From contig JARUPZ010000012.1 of assembly GCA_031213475.1 (NCBI GenBank), positions 6,105,878 to 6,169,877 on the forward strand: 64,000 nucleotides of DNA, given 5' to 3'. The notes below the pieces were generated by a model, which searched no databases, was not told where the DNA came from, and saw nothing but the letters and a program-made list of their open reading frames with translations. The stretch's first letter is position 1. The number at the start of each line of letters is the position of its first letter. The translations under genes were made by a program, and so were the position numbers. This document shows, in pieces, positions 20,393-32,035 of the stretch. Source of the stretch: Nereocystis luetkeana (taxonomy: Eukaryota > Sar > Phaeophyceae > Laminariales > Laminariaceae).

Positions 20393-21280
20393 ACTACTTA
20401 CAGATATCTCACTCTCTGAGCGTGCTCGGTTGGACTCAGAGCTCCCACTTGGGAATCGCCTCCTTTTATTCCGTTTCTCTTGAACTTTCAGTCCTTTTTT
20501 CATTTTTCTTCTTTTGTATCGTGTGCGTGCGTGTACTCGGAGCACGGTATCGCGGGCGAGCTAGGCGCCGTCTCGGGTGTCAGCGGGTGCTGGCGGATAG
20601 AGAGGGGGTTGCAAAGAGCGCGGTCGCCGTTTTCGTGGCTAGGCGTTGCGTGTGCCTCGAGACACGAGGAAAGCATGAATGTGTGGCTTTGGATAGATTA
20701 TGTACGGGTTTGTAAGGGTCGTTCGGGATTGCAAGACTAGATTCAAGCGGTGCTTACTTTTGCGACCAGGCTAAAATTCAAAGAAATAGCTACTCAGTCA
20801 GAGCACCAACATTTTCGAGCTGGCGAACGACGGCCACGGGAAGCACCGGGCTTCACGCGAGGCGGGCGACGGGTCTCACTGTGGCAGAGAGTGAAGAAAG
20901 CTTTACCCGGACCAAATTGGTGGCGAGGTGGTCGCGAGAGGGGCGGGCGGCGTACGAGGCTGAGAGAGACGCTCTGCTGTTCGATTTTTTCTTTTTTTTT
21001 GACCGGTGCAAGGTGTTCCAATCAGGCAGAAAATCGTTACATGAGGGGACGGGGATTTTTTTCTTTAAAAAAAAAACTGGTTTCATTTTCATTGTTTTCG
21101 CGGTGCTGCTGTGCCGTGCTGTGTTTTCTCTTCGTACATACAGCAAGCATATCAAAAGAAGAAAATGATTACCCTACCTGGGGTATGTACGTGCGTACGG
21201 TATGTGAGCGAGCGTATATGGTGAAACCGCACGCGCGCCCTGTTTTTCCCTGAAGCATGGCGGCGGTACTCTTGACATTA
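20393..21280. other. No gene recognised
   Basis: The plus-strand frame 20750-21253 ends in Phe/Lys runs from T and A tracts (21040-21080) and has no domain signal. Confidence 0.4.
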
Positions 21281-22507
21281 TCAAGTCGCCAGTTTGCAAC
21301 TACAATCATAAACAAAAACACATTCAATCATGGGCCTCTGTCCGCTCCCTGAGCGAGCGTAGCGGGCGGCGTAGGCCGCCCGCGGAGCGAAGCGCCTTGC
21401 ACAAACATACCTGGACCCCAAAAGACCATCACTCTGTCGTCTCGCGTCTTGATCTGTTCCCTGCTTTCGCGCCTTATTCTCGCCCTTCGGAACGTCGCAA
21501 ACGGTAGTACTAGCAGTAGCCGGCATACCCGCCTCCTTAAACTGGCAAACCCCCGGTCCCCTCCCGCTTCTCCCCCTCCTCCCGCTTGAGGACGAGGTCA
21601 AGGTCGAACGTGCCGGCCCGTCCTCTCCGAATGTATTTCCACCCCCACCACCACCACCACCACCACCACCACGTCCGCGTTTTTGCCATAGCTCGAAATG
21701 CTGTCCACGCTGCTGCTGTTGTTGTCGTTGTTGCGGTGACAAGCCACCTTGGCGCGTGGTCGAAGAATCGCACGACGTCGTCATCGGCCTGCTGCGACAC
21801 TGCTGTTGCTGCTGCTGCCGTTGTCTCGTTGCAGGCCCACTCGTACCAACTCTTGCTACCCCACCGCCGCCGTCGACAGCAGCAGCATCAGCAGCATCAG
21901 CAACGGCAACAGCAGCAATAGGGCGGCGGATAGCAGTGGTGTTATCAATGGTCGTAGCCGCTACTCCTTCTCCTCTCCCTCGACGAGATTCCAACAACAG
22001 CGTCCTGCTGTTGTTGCGAGACCGGTTGATAAAAACACCGTCGGCCGTGTGCGGACGCGCTATTACATATTGCTGCTGTGCTCCTCCTCCTTCTCCTCCT
22101 TCCATTCCTCCTCCTCCTCCTCCTCCTCCTATTCCTCCTCCCCCTCCTCCTCCTCCTCCTCCTCCACCTGCAGTAGCAGCAACAACAGTAGTTGTAGTTG
22201 TGGCAGGGCGACACATAAGGCCTCGCCCGGGAAGACCCCGACCCGACGAGGTCGTACGAGAAGCCGCCGCGGGTGGGGAGAATATTCTGCATACTTTTCT
22301 AGCCGGTCTTGTCGTGGCAGGGCGGGGCCGAGAATTCAGGCCGGATGATCTGAGCGAGTTGAGCGCCGTGGCCTCGACTTCGCCGAAGCCGATCATGGGG
22401 ACAGCCACCACAACAGGCGGCTCTGGGTTGCAGCTGTTGCTGCTGCGACAAGCGAGGGAGCCTGGAGCCGCTTCGGGTCTCGGATCGAAAAGGCTCAACG
22501 TCGTCAT
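21281..22507 (-). CDS. Doubtful 408-codon low-complexity ORF
   Basis: One of the longest frames outside the two main genes, opened by an ATG. The first ~110 residues are mixed (with VVVAVPMIGFGEVEATALN). The middle is poly-Gly from a CTCCTC-type pyrimidine tract (22070-22165). Gln and Arg/Gly-rich parts follow, including a CAG-derived run. The opposite strand is also open for 261 codons, so length alone is weak evidence. The interval is more GC-rich than its flanks, which favours some coding role. It ends with an ordinary tail (GVCQFKEAGMPATASTTVCD). Function unknown. Confidence 0.3.
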   Translation of the reverse strand: MTTLSLFDPRPEAAPGSLACRSSNSCNPEPPVVVAVPMIGFGEVEATALNSLRSSGLNSRPRPATTRPARKVCRIFSPPAAASRTTSSGRGLPGRGLMCRPATTTTTVVAATAGGGGGGGGGGGGIGGGGGGGGMEGGEGGGAQQQYVIARPHTADGVFINRSRNNSRTLLLESRRGRGEGVAATTIDNTTAIRRPIAAVAVADAADAAAVDGGGGVARVGTSGPATRQRQQQQQQCRSRPMTTSCDSSTTRQGGLSPQQRQQQQQRGQHFELWQKRGRGGGGGGGGGGGNTFGEDGPARSTLTSSSSGRRGRSGRGPGVCQFKEAGMPATASTTVCDVPKGENKARKQGTDQDARRQSDGLLGSRYVCARRFAPRAAYAARYARSGSGQRPMIECVFVYDCSCKLAT

Positions 22508-22519
22508 CGATACCGTACT

Positions 22520-24050
22520 CGTACTGGTATGCGTGTGTTGATGACTTTTGCTTGTTTTTCTCCCCGTCCTTCACTTGCTGCTGCTGCTGCTGCTGCAAGC
22601 TCGCGGCCCAGGCCTCGAAGGCCACTGCTCTATAAGAACGGCGGAAGTACAAACGAAGCCCACCCCTTGGGCCTCGCTGTGCTTCCTGCTCCGGTCGGTG
22701 GTGGTGTCCGATGGCCGGGAAGCTTCAGTGGTGTGGTGTGGTCGAGGTCGTGGCTGCTGAAAAGTGGACGAAAACGAAGTCTCGGTATAGGTTTGTTACT
22801 GTTCAAAGGTGCTAGAGACCGGTCTATTGTGTGGACGCGTCAAGGCCTCCTTTGGACTTTGATTGTGCTGGTTTTAGTCGTTGTCAAGTGCGGTCAGTCA
22901 ATCAGTCAAACCGCGGTCTTGACATCTTTGTTACTGTTCGGCGTTTCTGACGGGGTAACTGCGCCGCGTTTTCCGTCTGAAATGCCTGTCCTGCCTCGCG
23001 ATGATTCTCCTTGCACGCTCCGATGAGCGATCCCTCAGTGCGGCTGGAAGTCTCCAGGATCAAGGGAAGCGATGGCATTCCCGCGGTGAGCATGGCAGCG
23101 TTTTTCCGGCTGTACACCCAGACAGCAATCTCGTTGTACCCCAGAGCGAACCGTGTCTCAATAAATATAAACTTGCCATTTTGTTCGTAAATATAAGGAT
23201 CTTACAATGGCTAAATCACATTCATTTTTATGTGGAAAAGGTCCTTAAAATTGCGGACAGAGCGGTATTATTGTACCGCATTTTTTTTTCTCGAGATTTT
23301 CACAGTCAGTTAGTTGACGTTTGACGCCGAGCTTCCCTGCGCTGCTGACTGCTGATCACTGCTAACCGCAATGCTGTTGCTGCCTGCTGTGCTGCTGCGT
23401 GTAATGTATGTATGCATGTATGTGTCACCGTTGTTTGCTCTACTCGTACAGCCACCGTTCCCGCATCCACCGGACTTGGCGAATTGCGTCATGCCAATGC
23501 GCGGAAGGCTTAGGCTCATCCAGGCATACATCACTTCTCTCGAGTGAGTACAAGTACGAGTTTACAGCATACAGTGAGGCGGTTATCTCCTCCATACATA
23601 TGATACTATTAACAGAACTGTAGAGTCCCACCTGGTACTCGCAAATGCTGTTAATAAGAACACTGCCGTGTGGTTGTCCTACCTTGTACCTGGTAGAGCT
23701 TTACAGCCTTCACTAGCCTTGGGCTTGCAAGGAAGTACGTACCTATCGCCGGTTCTTCACGCGTCCAACCTGTGATCGACGGTCATCACGACCACCCCGT
23801 TTAATTCTAGGCGCCACGTGAACGGTAGCACAAGCAAAAACCTTATCAATAGTACGCTCGTACTCGTTGTCGCCACCGGTGGTACCCGTCTTTCAAGCAA
23901 GTCTCGCACGCACCCCATTCTAGCTTGCCTGATTTATCTAATGTTTGTAACTACTGCTATATAGTATACTGGTAGCACTGTGTTTGCCTGCCGACAGTAT
24001 GCTGACTCATACACATATAGTACGTAGTCAAATATAAAGTACAAGAAGAG
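22520..24050. other. No gene recognised
   Basis: A CTG run at 22575-22598. The words GACGCGTCAAGGCC and CAGTCAAACCGCGGTCTTGAC at 22835-22925 recall repeat R6 in inverse. One TACCTGGTA at 23687-23695. 5' exons of the vasohibin-like gene should lie somewhere upstream of 26125 but I could not identify them. Confidence 0.35.
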
Positions 24051-24480
24051 GAGACATGAAACGTCATAAAAAATGGCTCTCGTAGTCATAAGTCATTCCA
24101 GTCACACACCGAGGGATGGTAACGAAAACCGCGCGCGTACTCCAGAGGTTTACGTGCGTACTCCAGAGGTTTATGCAATGCTGAAACGTAGGACGAAGAA
24201 GTGTAGTTGGTCACATGCAGCTGTCGCAGTCAGTGGTGCAAAAACACACGAGGCATGTTCCTCGTACAGACAGACAACAGCAGACCGACAAACAGATGGG
24301 CTTTTGAACTATTGGAGGCCTGTAGGCACCTCGACATGAATAGGCTTTTTTACCTAGAGGCAAAAAATGACCTCAATACAAACGAAGCGATTGGTCTACA
24401 GGCGGATGTTTTAATTCTTAAGAAATCGCTCTGCTGATTTTGATAGCATATCGGAAGGTACAGAATACCCGCGGCGGGCG

Positions 24481-24800
24481 CCTCACCTTTCGTAACTTGA
24501 AGGATAGACCACTAAGCTACTCAGTCAGCGTGACTGAGTAGCTTGGTGGTCTATCCTTTATATTACGAACAAAAGAAGTGCCTTTGGGCTCGATACGGCC
24601 ACCCGCCGATAAAACCCTCCGGGGTTGGTCAAGCCCCTAATCAGCGCCTGGTTTTTCATTCATATTGCCCCACTCCCTAGTGACTGAGTAGTTCAGTGGT
24701 CTATCCTTTATATTACGAACAAAAGAAATACATTTGGGCTCAATACGGCCTGCCGCCGATAACATCCTCCGGGGTTGATCAGCGCCTGCTTTTCCCTTCA
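24481..24800 (+). repeat. Inverted repeat plus ~145-bp direct repeat
   Basis: GGATAGACCACTAAGCTACT (24503-) and AGTAGCTTGGTGGTCTATCC (24536-) form a ~26-bp hairpin around GTCAGCGTGAC. The right arm then starts a unit repeated at 24680: GTGACTGAGTAG, GGTCTATCCTTTATATTACG, AACAAAAGAA, GGGCTCRATACGGCC, TCCGGGGTTG, then CCCTAG. The arm sequence has a tRNA A-box look (AAGCTACTCAGTCA). Confidence 0.75.
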
Positions 24801-24894
24801 TATTGTCCCCCTCCCTAGTCGTGTGTTCTTTTCACTCAAGCGGTTCACTCCACTTGACTTTCCCTTTTTCTACCCACGGCATAAAAAGCGGAAA

Positions 24895-24985
24895 CACGAC
24901 GTCTGGCGGGACTCGAACCCCGGACTTCTTGACTACAGCTGATTATCAGCCAGCTCTTGTAATACTTTCTTAAAAACACACACCC
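24895..24985 (-). repeat. tRNA-like fragment
   Basis: The minus strand contains GTCCGGGGTTCGAGTCCCG, a B-box with a T-arm that pairs for only 3-4 bp, preceded by GCTGGCTGATAATCAGCTG. No A-box and no acceptor stem could be matched, so it is a pseudo-tRNA or SINE piece, not a gene. Confidence 0.35.
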
Positions 24986-25013
24986 AAAGGGGGGGGGGGT
25001 GTTGCCTACATCA

Positions 25014-25755
25014 CTACATAAAGATCACCTCGCACGACAAGTGGGTATCATACATCGTCAAGGCTAACATAGCAGAAGAAACAAAAACTGTGAGATCGAG
25101 GTTTTTGTCGAAAAACATATACTTCGTGTACACACGCATGATGTATACTCGTACCGGTACGTGTAGATACATGGTCTCGAAGACTAGAACCACGGATGAT
25201 TTTTTGTGTGATTTTCCTTCCGCACGCAACGCGTGGAGGATAACTTTAGTTGGCCCTTCATCGTGGCGCGGGGAAATGTTTGAGTTTTTTGTTCCGAAAT
25301 GAAAAACGGCTGTGTGCATGCTCTTATTGTCCTGGTTTTCTAGTCGTTTACGTTCCACACGGTTAGTTCTATACAGTATAATATATATGCTTACGTATTT
25401 TAGTAAACCCAGTCGCAGCATAGCATGTTAAATTATCTAATTGGATGGACTTATGATTGACGAGGGCTACCAAGGGTGGAAACCGAAGTGCTGTCTCTCC
25501 CTTTTCTCTCGCCCTTCAGCCCTGACAGCTGTCCGACCAAGTAAGTCCGTGAAGCAATGATTTCACACGTCGGACAGATCAGATAGATCAGACACCTCAC
25601 ATAGAAGATTTGGCAGCGTGTGCGGGAAAGGGTTGAGGCAAGGGTAAGGAAGCTTGGGGCGACAACTACGTATCCGACCAGTGGTCTATTAAGAGCACAA
25701 AATACTGTCCAGCGACGCAACGAATTGTGGGCGAGACCACGGGTCGGCTCAGGAA
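25014..25755. other. No gene recognised
   Basis: Two minus-strand frames (25421-25014 and 25762-25451) of 135 and 103 codons show no motif. A poly(G) run lies at 24989-24999. Confidence 0.4.
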
Positions 25756-25759
25756 CCCT

Positions 25760-25960
25760 CATCCAAAAGATCTAGATTACATATAACCTGCTGTAATGAG
25801 AGGTTGTGTAGGATCCGCCTGATAATAGTCCATGCCCAACCCAGGAAATATGTGCTACGTAGGTCATGCAGGTTATACGACTTCGGCCACTCATGAGCCA
25901 CATAGATCATAAAGACCGGAAATCTACCTTCCCTGAAGGATCTAGACTATGAAAGTACGG
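25760..25960 (+). repeat. Dispersed repeat R5, copy 2
   Basis: Counterpart of 592-790: GAGAGGTTGTGTAGGATCC, CCAACCCAGGAAATATG, GTAGGTCATGCAGGTTATAC, ACTCATGAGCCACATAG. Confidence 0.5.
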
Positions 25961-26124
25961 ACCAATTACCTGACCAATACGTGAAACCGTTCCTTTGTCC
26001 TGTCAGAGGTAGAAGCCTACAGGCGCTGTCTAATCTTCTTTCCTTTTATCACTTACATACGACATCGATTCATTTGATGTCCTGGGTCGGATGAAACTGC
26101 CGTTTTCTCTAAAAAACAAAAAAG

Positions 26125-29100
26125 GTACAACTACACCGGCGAGGCGTTTTTCGTGAAGAAAAAAGACCGGGGCTTCCGACACGTGACCTCGACGGCCAAG
26201 CTCGTCATCCGGGAGGCGTTACCGATCCAGTGCGTGGAGGCGGTTTTCGTCGGGGCCTACCTAACCGCGGGGATGAAGGAGGCGAGTGTTGGTCAAAGGA
26301 AAAAAACGGCATTTACCTCTGGTATTCGTATAGATGATACGTATGACGGCATTTCTTAGCGGTGCGAAACTTATCAACGCTCTTTGTTCAGCAACAATAA
26401 AAGACGGTGTGCACTGTCTGTAATTCGTGATTTGCAAGAAAATCAACGTGAAAAGTAGTGGCTTGGTGTGGTTTTGTTTGGAGTTTTCTCCTTCCTCTGC
26501 TTTTAATGGCTGCGAGGGAATCGAGATTAATGCCGGATATTTCTGGAAGGCTAACAATAAAGCAATGGGTTTCCCCTTATCTAAGGAAAGCGTTTCACGA
26601 GGGATCAACGTTGAATCTCATGCCGCATTCTGTGGGATGGTAAACGCAAAGTAGGATAAACAATAACATGAGTTTGTGGTACGCAACTTGTCAAGTTTTT
26701 GCTCAGCCATAACCGGAGCTGTATACCAGTACAGCAGATTCTACAAGGGTTCCGCGGCCGACATCCCATCGCGAAAAAAAAATGTAACGATTCCAAGACC
26801 GTCGCAATGCTAGGCAAATATATCACGGTCGGTCGTTATGGCACCATATTTTTACGAGGAGCCCGTATGAGGCGGATCTGACCACTTAAGTTATAACGTG
26901 TGCTATCTTAGGGGTGGCACGTTTCGGCCGAAACATTTCTGAGGTGATAGAGAGCTCTTCAACTGAAGATCTGTTACTCATATATCGTTGGAAAATGTTT
27001 TTTTTTTCGCTTTTTATTGTCAAGTTGTTTTTCGTCACAAGGTTATTGTTAATGTTTCTCGGGTTTCGCATATCTAGTTTTTCTCCAATCCAAACGACAG
27101 TTTTTTTTTGTGTTATGATTTCGTGAGATCTATAGAGCCTCCTCGAGTTGAGAAAAACCTCAGTGAAAATATCGCTGCATCATGTTCGGCCCTACCTCAC
27201 GTAGCCTGCGTGAGTCTCCGAAAAGTGAGGGGGCTCGAAACTACCGCTCTGGTCAAGAAAAAAAAGGAACGTTTGGACATCAAAATAAATACCGAGCGTT
27301 CCTTGTATTCACGCTCAAAGTGGTGCTACAGTAGGTGTGACTCCCATCGTGGCACGTGTCTTTTTTTCTCTTTTTTTCTCTGGTCGGGTTTCATTTGCTC
27401 CCCACCTGGTAGGTAGTATTCTCACCTCCTGCCTGGACCAACTGTTATATTACGGGGGACCATATTAAATAGGACCAAATATTGCTAGTAAAGGCTCTTG
27501 TGTGTACCGTAGGTCCTACTTACTATGGCTCCCCGTAGTAGTAGGTTAAGATAAGCACGGTAGTTGGTTACACAGGTGGCCGGGACCTTAACCCCCTCCC
27601 CCTTGCATTATGTGGGCTGGGCATGAAAACCATCCTTGTGGAGACATTGAACAACGTAGCGCACCATCAGGCGTACCGAATTGAGAGGCTGCAGATATGT
27701 TGTGGGGTTTGGTACATTGATCAATGTCTCCACAATGATTGCTGCACGCCCACCTTGTGCGAGGGGAGGGAGATCCCGGACACCTGTGCAGTTATGGAAC
27801 CAGAAAACAATGAGCAGGCAGTACGGGACGGACCCATCCTGATTTTCGTTATCGACATTATGTACAACAGCTTGACTTTTAACAATTACGACATGTGTAT
27901 TTACGTGCCGAGAAGCGAAGGCTGGGCGGACCAGAAGGGTGGTGCGAACCGATAACCGTCTCCTATGAAGCGTTCCTGATGGCCAGAACCCTTCGTTCGC
28001 AAAAACAAGGAGGATCGCTGTTATCAGCCTGTGTCATTCGGATCTCACAGCTTTATGTAGTGTCTCCTATGTTGTACCGCTCCTGGTCACAACTATCCCT
28101 TCGCTCATTAAATGAGGCGGATCGCTGTTATCCTGTGTCATCCCGCTCTCTCTCACAACTCAAGAATCGTCTCCTAACCCTTCGCCACGACGACGATGCG
28201 TCGCTAGCATATCGTGTCAGTCTCCGCTTTCACAGCGTATTGCTCGTTTCCTGTGGCAGTACTCTCTCGTTGAGATTTCGCGGCATATCAATCACCTTCC
28301 AAATGTGTACCGCTTCTGATGGCCATAGTCCTTCACGCGCATCGACAAAGGTGGATCACTACTATCCTGTGTCATTCCGCTTTCACAGCGTTCTTATCGT
28401 CTCCTGTTCATAGCCCTGCGTTGACGGAGAAGTTACAGCGCTCTTATGTGTCATTCCGCTCTCACAGTTTGTTAATCTCTTCTTCGCCATGTAGCGCTCT
28501 TGACGGCCCTAACTATCGCTTGGAGCTCACAATAAAAAAGGAGGATCGAGCTACCCTGTGTCGTTTGTTTTGCTCTCACGGTCTTCCCTACTGATCGTCT
28601 GCTATGATGCGTGTGCCGCTCCTGACACTCAAAACCCTTTCAGTGACAAATAATGTTGTGATTCGTTTCCAATGCACCGCCTCTTACGGCCTTTCGCCGA
28701 CCACAAGAAGGTGGATCACCATCCCCCCGTGTATTTCCTCTCCCATCACTAGTAGTTGAGTCCCACTACGACCGGACTCCAGTTTCAGGAACAACGTACC
28801 CGAAATTGGACGCCGAAAGTGTTAGCTTACAGTACAGTCTAAAAGGGTTAATGCCGCCCCCCAACGCGTCGCTGCTGATGACCATACTACCCCCTTCGCT
28901 CACAAAAATAAAAAAGGTGGATCGCTATCCCGTCTCTTTCCGCTCTTCTCTGGACGGCCGAGTTTACCGACACATCATCCTCGCCGTGCTTAGTGGCGGC
29001 CTGTGGGGTGCTCTCGGTCTCAGCCGCCGCGACAGCCTCATGTACAAGGAGCTCAGGCGAGTACATACAACCCTAGACGATGTTTTTGTGGGCGTGAGAA

Positions 29101-32000
29101 AACTGCTGTGATTAGGGCGGCTGTGAGTTGGCTGGCTATTTAGTCACCGACGAGTGACTGGGGAGTAGTAGAGCCAATGTCACGGCACATACGGGCGGTG
29201 CCTTATTATTTTCTGAGCTCCTTCACCACTTACGGAGCTCAACCTCCCACCCCGATACATGGCTTCCGAGAAGTATTGTTCGCGCAACGACCCCGACCAA
29301 TATTTCTGTGCGCTTGTCCTAAAAATGTACACGATGTTGACGCTTCCGCGCTCACTGCCTGCGCTTGGTATGATGCGCTCAGAACTCCGATGTGTTATTA
29401 TGTCTCGCCAACCTGAAGACATGAGCTCGAGGTGAAATCACGAGAAATCACGGAATACCTGGTCCAGCGAGCGACCGCCCTGTCTGTTCGCGTGTTCTGC
29501 CAGTCTGCCAGCACCGTTCCGTGCGGTATCCACTTGGTATTATCACAAGCGCGATCGAACCAGACAATGCCAGTTGCTGCTGTCAAAGTGAGCTACGTAC
29601 TACTTACTCAGCGCGAGAATATTAACCAAAACGCTGAATTATCTCTACGACAACAAACTGCAGGTTGCTCTCATATCGGTTCCCGATCTCTATTCATAAT
29701 TCCACCGCTGGTATGATACAAATATCATACTAACAGGTACTTCGTATAGTAACAGTTTCTCACTTGAGAAGCTGAACCCATCGGGGGTTTTTTAGCCTAA
29801 AAACGGTACATCTGCCGTGGTATTGCTCATTGCCAGTTTGGGCCGAAATGTGAAGACCGTCGGGTCCCCATATTCATGTATAAGCGATAACTCTATGTAC
29901 GCTCTGAGTAGTACAGTTAACAGCAGCACACGTAAAAAGGAACCCCAGGCGAGTACGTAGGTATATTGTGTTGAGATATAGGCAAAGCGTGATAATGGTG
30001 CTTGGAGCACAGGGCAAGAGACAGCTCGACATACGATTTGACGTAGACATAACAAAAGTACAGCACGATGATGACAGTAGCTGTAGGAAGGAACTCCAGG
30101 TGAGTGTACGTATAATTTTGTTGATGTGTAGACAAAGTGTGATGATGGTGCGTGGAGCACAGGGCAAGGGATAGCGTGACACACGATTGGACGCGGACAA
30201 AACAAAAAGCGCAGCACAATGGTGACACGGACAGTAGGAAGGGAAAACAGCTAATACCACTGCAATGCTCATTTAGAACGTCATGTGTGGGTGTCAAAGG
30301 AGCATTCAATAACTATTTTTTCCATTGGCCATCTGACAATTTGCCGTAGCGCTTGCTCCGATCATACCCCCCACATTTAAAATGGAATCCAGCATCCGAT
30401 GACTTCAGACATGGGAGAGAAAAGCTATCAATCGGACCTGAACACTCGACGAGAGAATACCAAGAAGGTCGCCCCCATTATGCATGGCTCTACGGACTTT
30501 TTATAATATGTAAGGAGGACGAAAAGATGAGTTGAATTGTGGGTACGCGACGGGGAGCGGGGAGAAGGGGTTGGGCGAGAGTGATGGCGTTTCGGGGTAT
30601 TGCTTCTGTCAGGTTTCGCAACTACGAATCGCTGAAAACGTACGCGAACGAGTACTATAGCAGTAAAAAAAATAATATTAGAAGGAATCGTGCACCGCTG
30701 TACACCCTCCACAGCAGCAGATCGTCCTGATCTTATCTATCGGGTGGGATCTGCATGACACAGCTCTCGCCCAAGTATGTACCGGACGGGATAGATAGAT
30801 AGATAGATAGATAGACACATAGATCTGCATGATAAGGCTCTGGCGCGAAATCTCACAACAGCGAAATACAGGAGGGTCTGTACATCTATGATCTCTACTA
30901 CAACAATACAGGACAGCTACTGAGAAAACAAGCAAGATTTGGAAAGGCAGGCTGAGATCCACAAGAAAGCAGGAAATTCGAGAGTCGCTACGTATGCTAA
31001 AGTTAGTGTAGAACGCATCCAGTATTAATTCAGAAATCCAGCGTGGACCAGGTCCCCCGGTTCTTGTCAGGTATCCTGTGCTGTACTCTATCCACTACAG
31101 ATTGTGTCTGACATCTGCATGTGCAAAATTTTTAACGCGGCGCGCCCACAGATACGCATCGTTCTCGGAGCTGATCGCCGATTTCAGGGAGTCGTACGCC
31201 GGTAACTGGCACTGCTTGGAGCAGGTCTGGGTGGGCTTTCCCCTTCCTCACGACGTTTCTTCCAACGTACCCGTAAAGTGGAAGGTGACGTATACACGAC
31301 TGTTAGACACGCGCTGCGTACGATAGGAGTGCACCTGCCGTTTTTTTTAGGCTCCTACCCTCACTTCAGGAGCTATGTTGAGCTCATCACCCAAAAACGG
31401 TTTTAAGAAAAATCGCACCAGGTGCGTACGTCGTACTTAGTATTAACACGTGGCACCTGGTAACTCTATACCGGGGTACACGCGACCGAAGGATCTCACA
31501 CAGCTGGCAAATATGAGTTTCGATGATACCCTCGGTCTCACAGCTGGTGTCTTTTTCTTGTATTTTTTCATTTTTTTGTTGAATATCTTTTGAGTGCCTC
31601 GCATTGCTGTGTTGTGGTGTATTACATGTGCGCAGGTCATGCGGGTAGACGTGGGAACGGACACCGCGTGGGCATCCTCGGGCAGCGACCTCGATCGTTT
31701 CATCGTATGCGCCCCGTCTCTCTTCGACCGCTTCTCCTCTACCGGAAAAGTTCCCGACCACCCGTTGCTCAGCAACTCCTCAGAGCCTGCCGCTAACGGC
31801 AGCGGCGGCGGTGGCAGCAGTAGCGGCGGTGGTAGCGGTAGCGGCGGCGAAGGATCAGGATCAGGAGGGGGAGAGGGAGGAGGAGAGGGGGGGGGGGAAG
31901 GGGGAGGGAAAGAAGGAGGAGGAGGACCGAGAGGAGGAGGAGGAGGAGGAGAAGGAGGGGGGGGGGGGGGGGGAGGAGCAGCAAGAGGAGGGAGGGGAAG

Positions 32001-32035
<35 letters not shown>

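Larger units (their letters stand above)
26282..28916 (+). other. Intron 1 (visible) of the vasohibin-like gene
   Basis: About 2.6 kb with a GC donor (GCGAGT at 26282) and an acceptor after AAAAATAAAAAAG. It contains MITE-1 (27450-27538), MITE-3 (27568-27790) and the exon-derived array at 27965-28916. Small open frames inside it (e.g. 27623-27955) are not part of the family protein. Confidence 0.7.
29057..31151 (+). other. Intron 2 (visible) of the vasohibin-like gene
   Basis: About 2.1 kb. GC donor (GCGAGT) and acceptor GCGCGCCCACAG. Holds the 150-bp tandem repeat at 29932-30245 and a GATA run at 30788-30815. Frames inside show no homology to the family. Confidence 0.65.

Noticed and set aside
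20131-20545. Tyr/Ile/His and Met/Tyr/Val/Cys repeat ORFs
   Set aside because: They are translations of the ATAC microsatellite in several frames.
24900-24975. Functional tRNA gene on the minus strand
   Set aside because: T-stem mismatches, no A-box and no acceptor stem.
27965-28750. CRISPR-like array
   Set aside because: Units are diverged, irregularly spaced and lie in a eukaryotic intron. They match the next exon edge.
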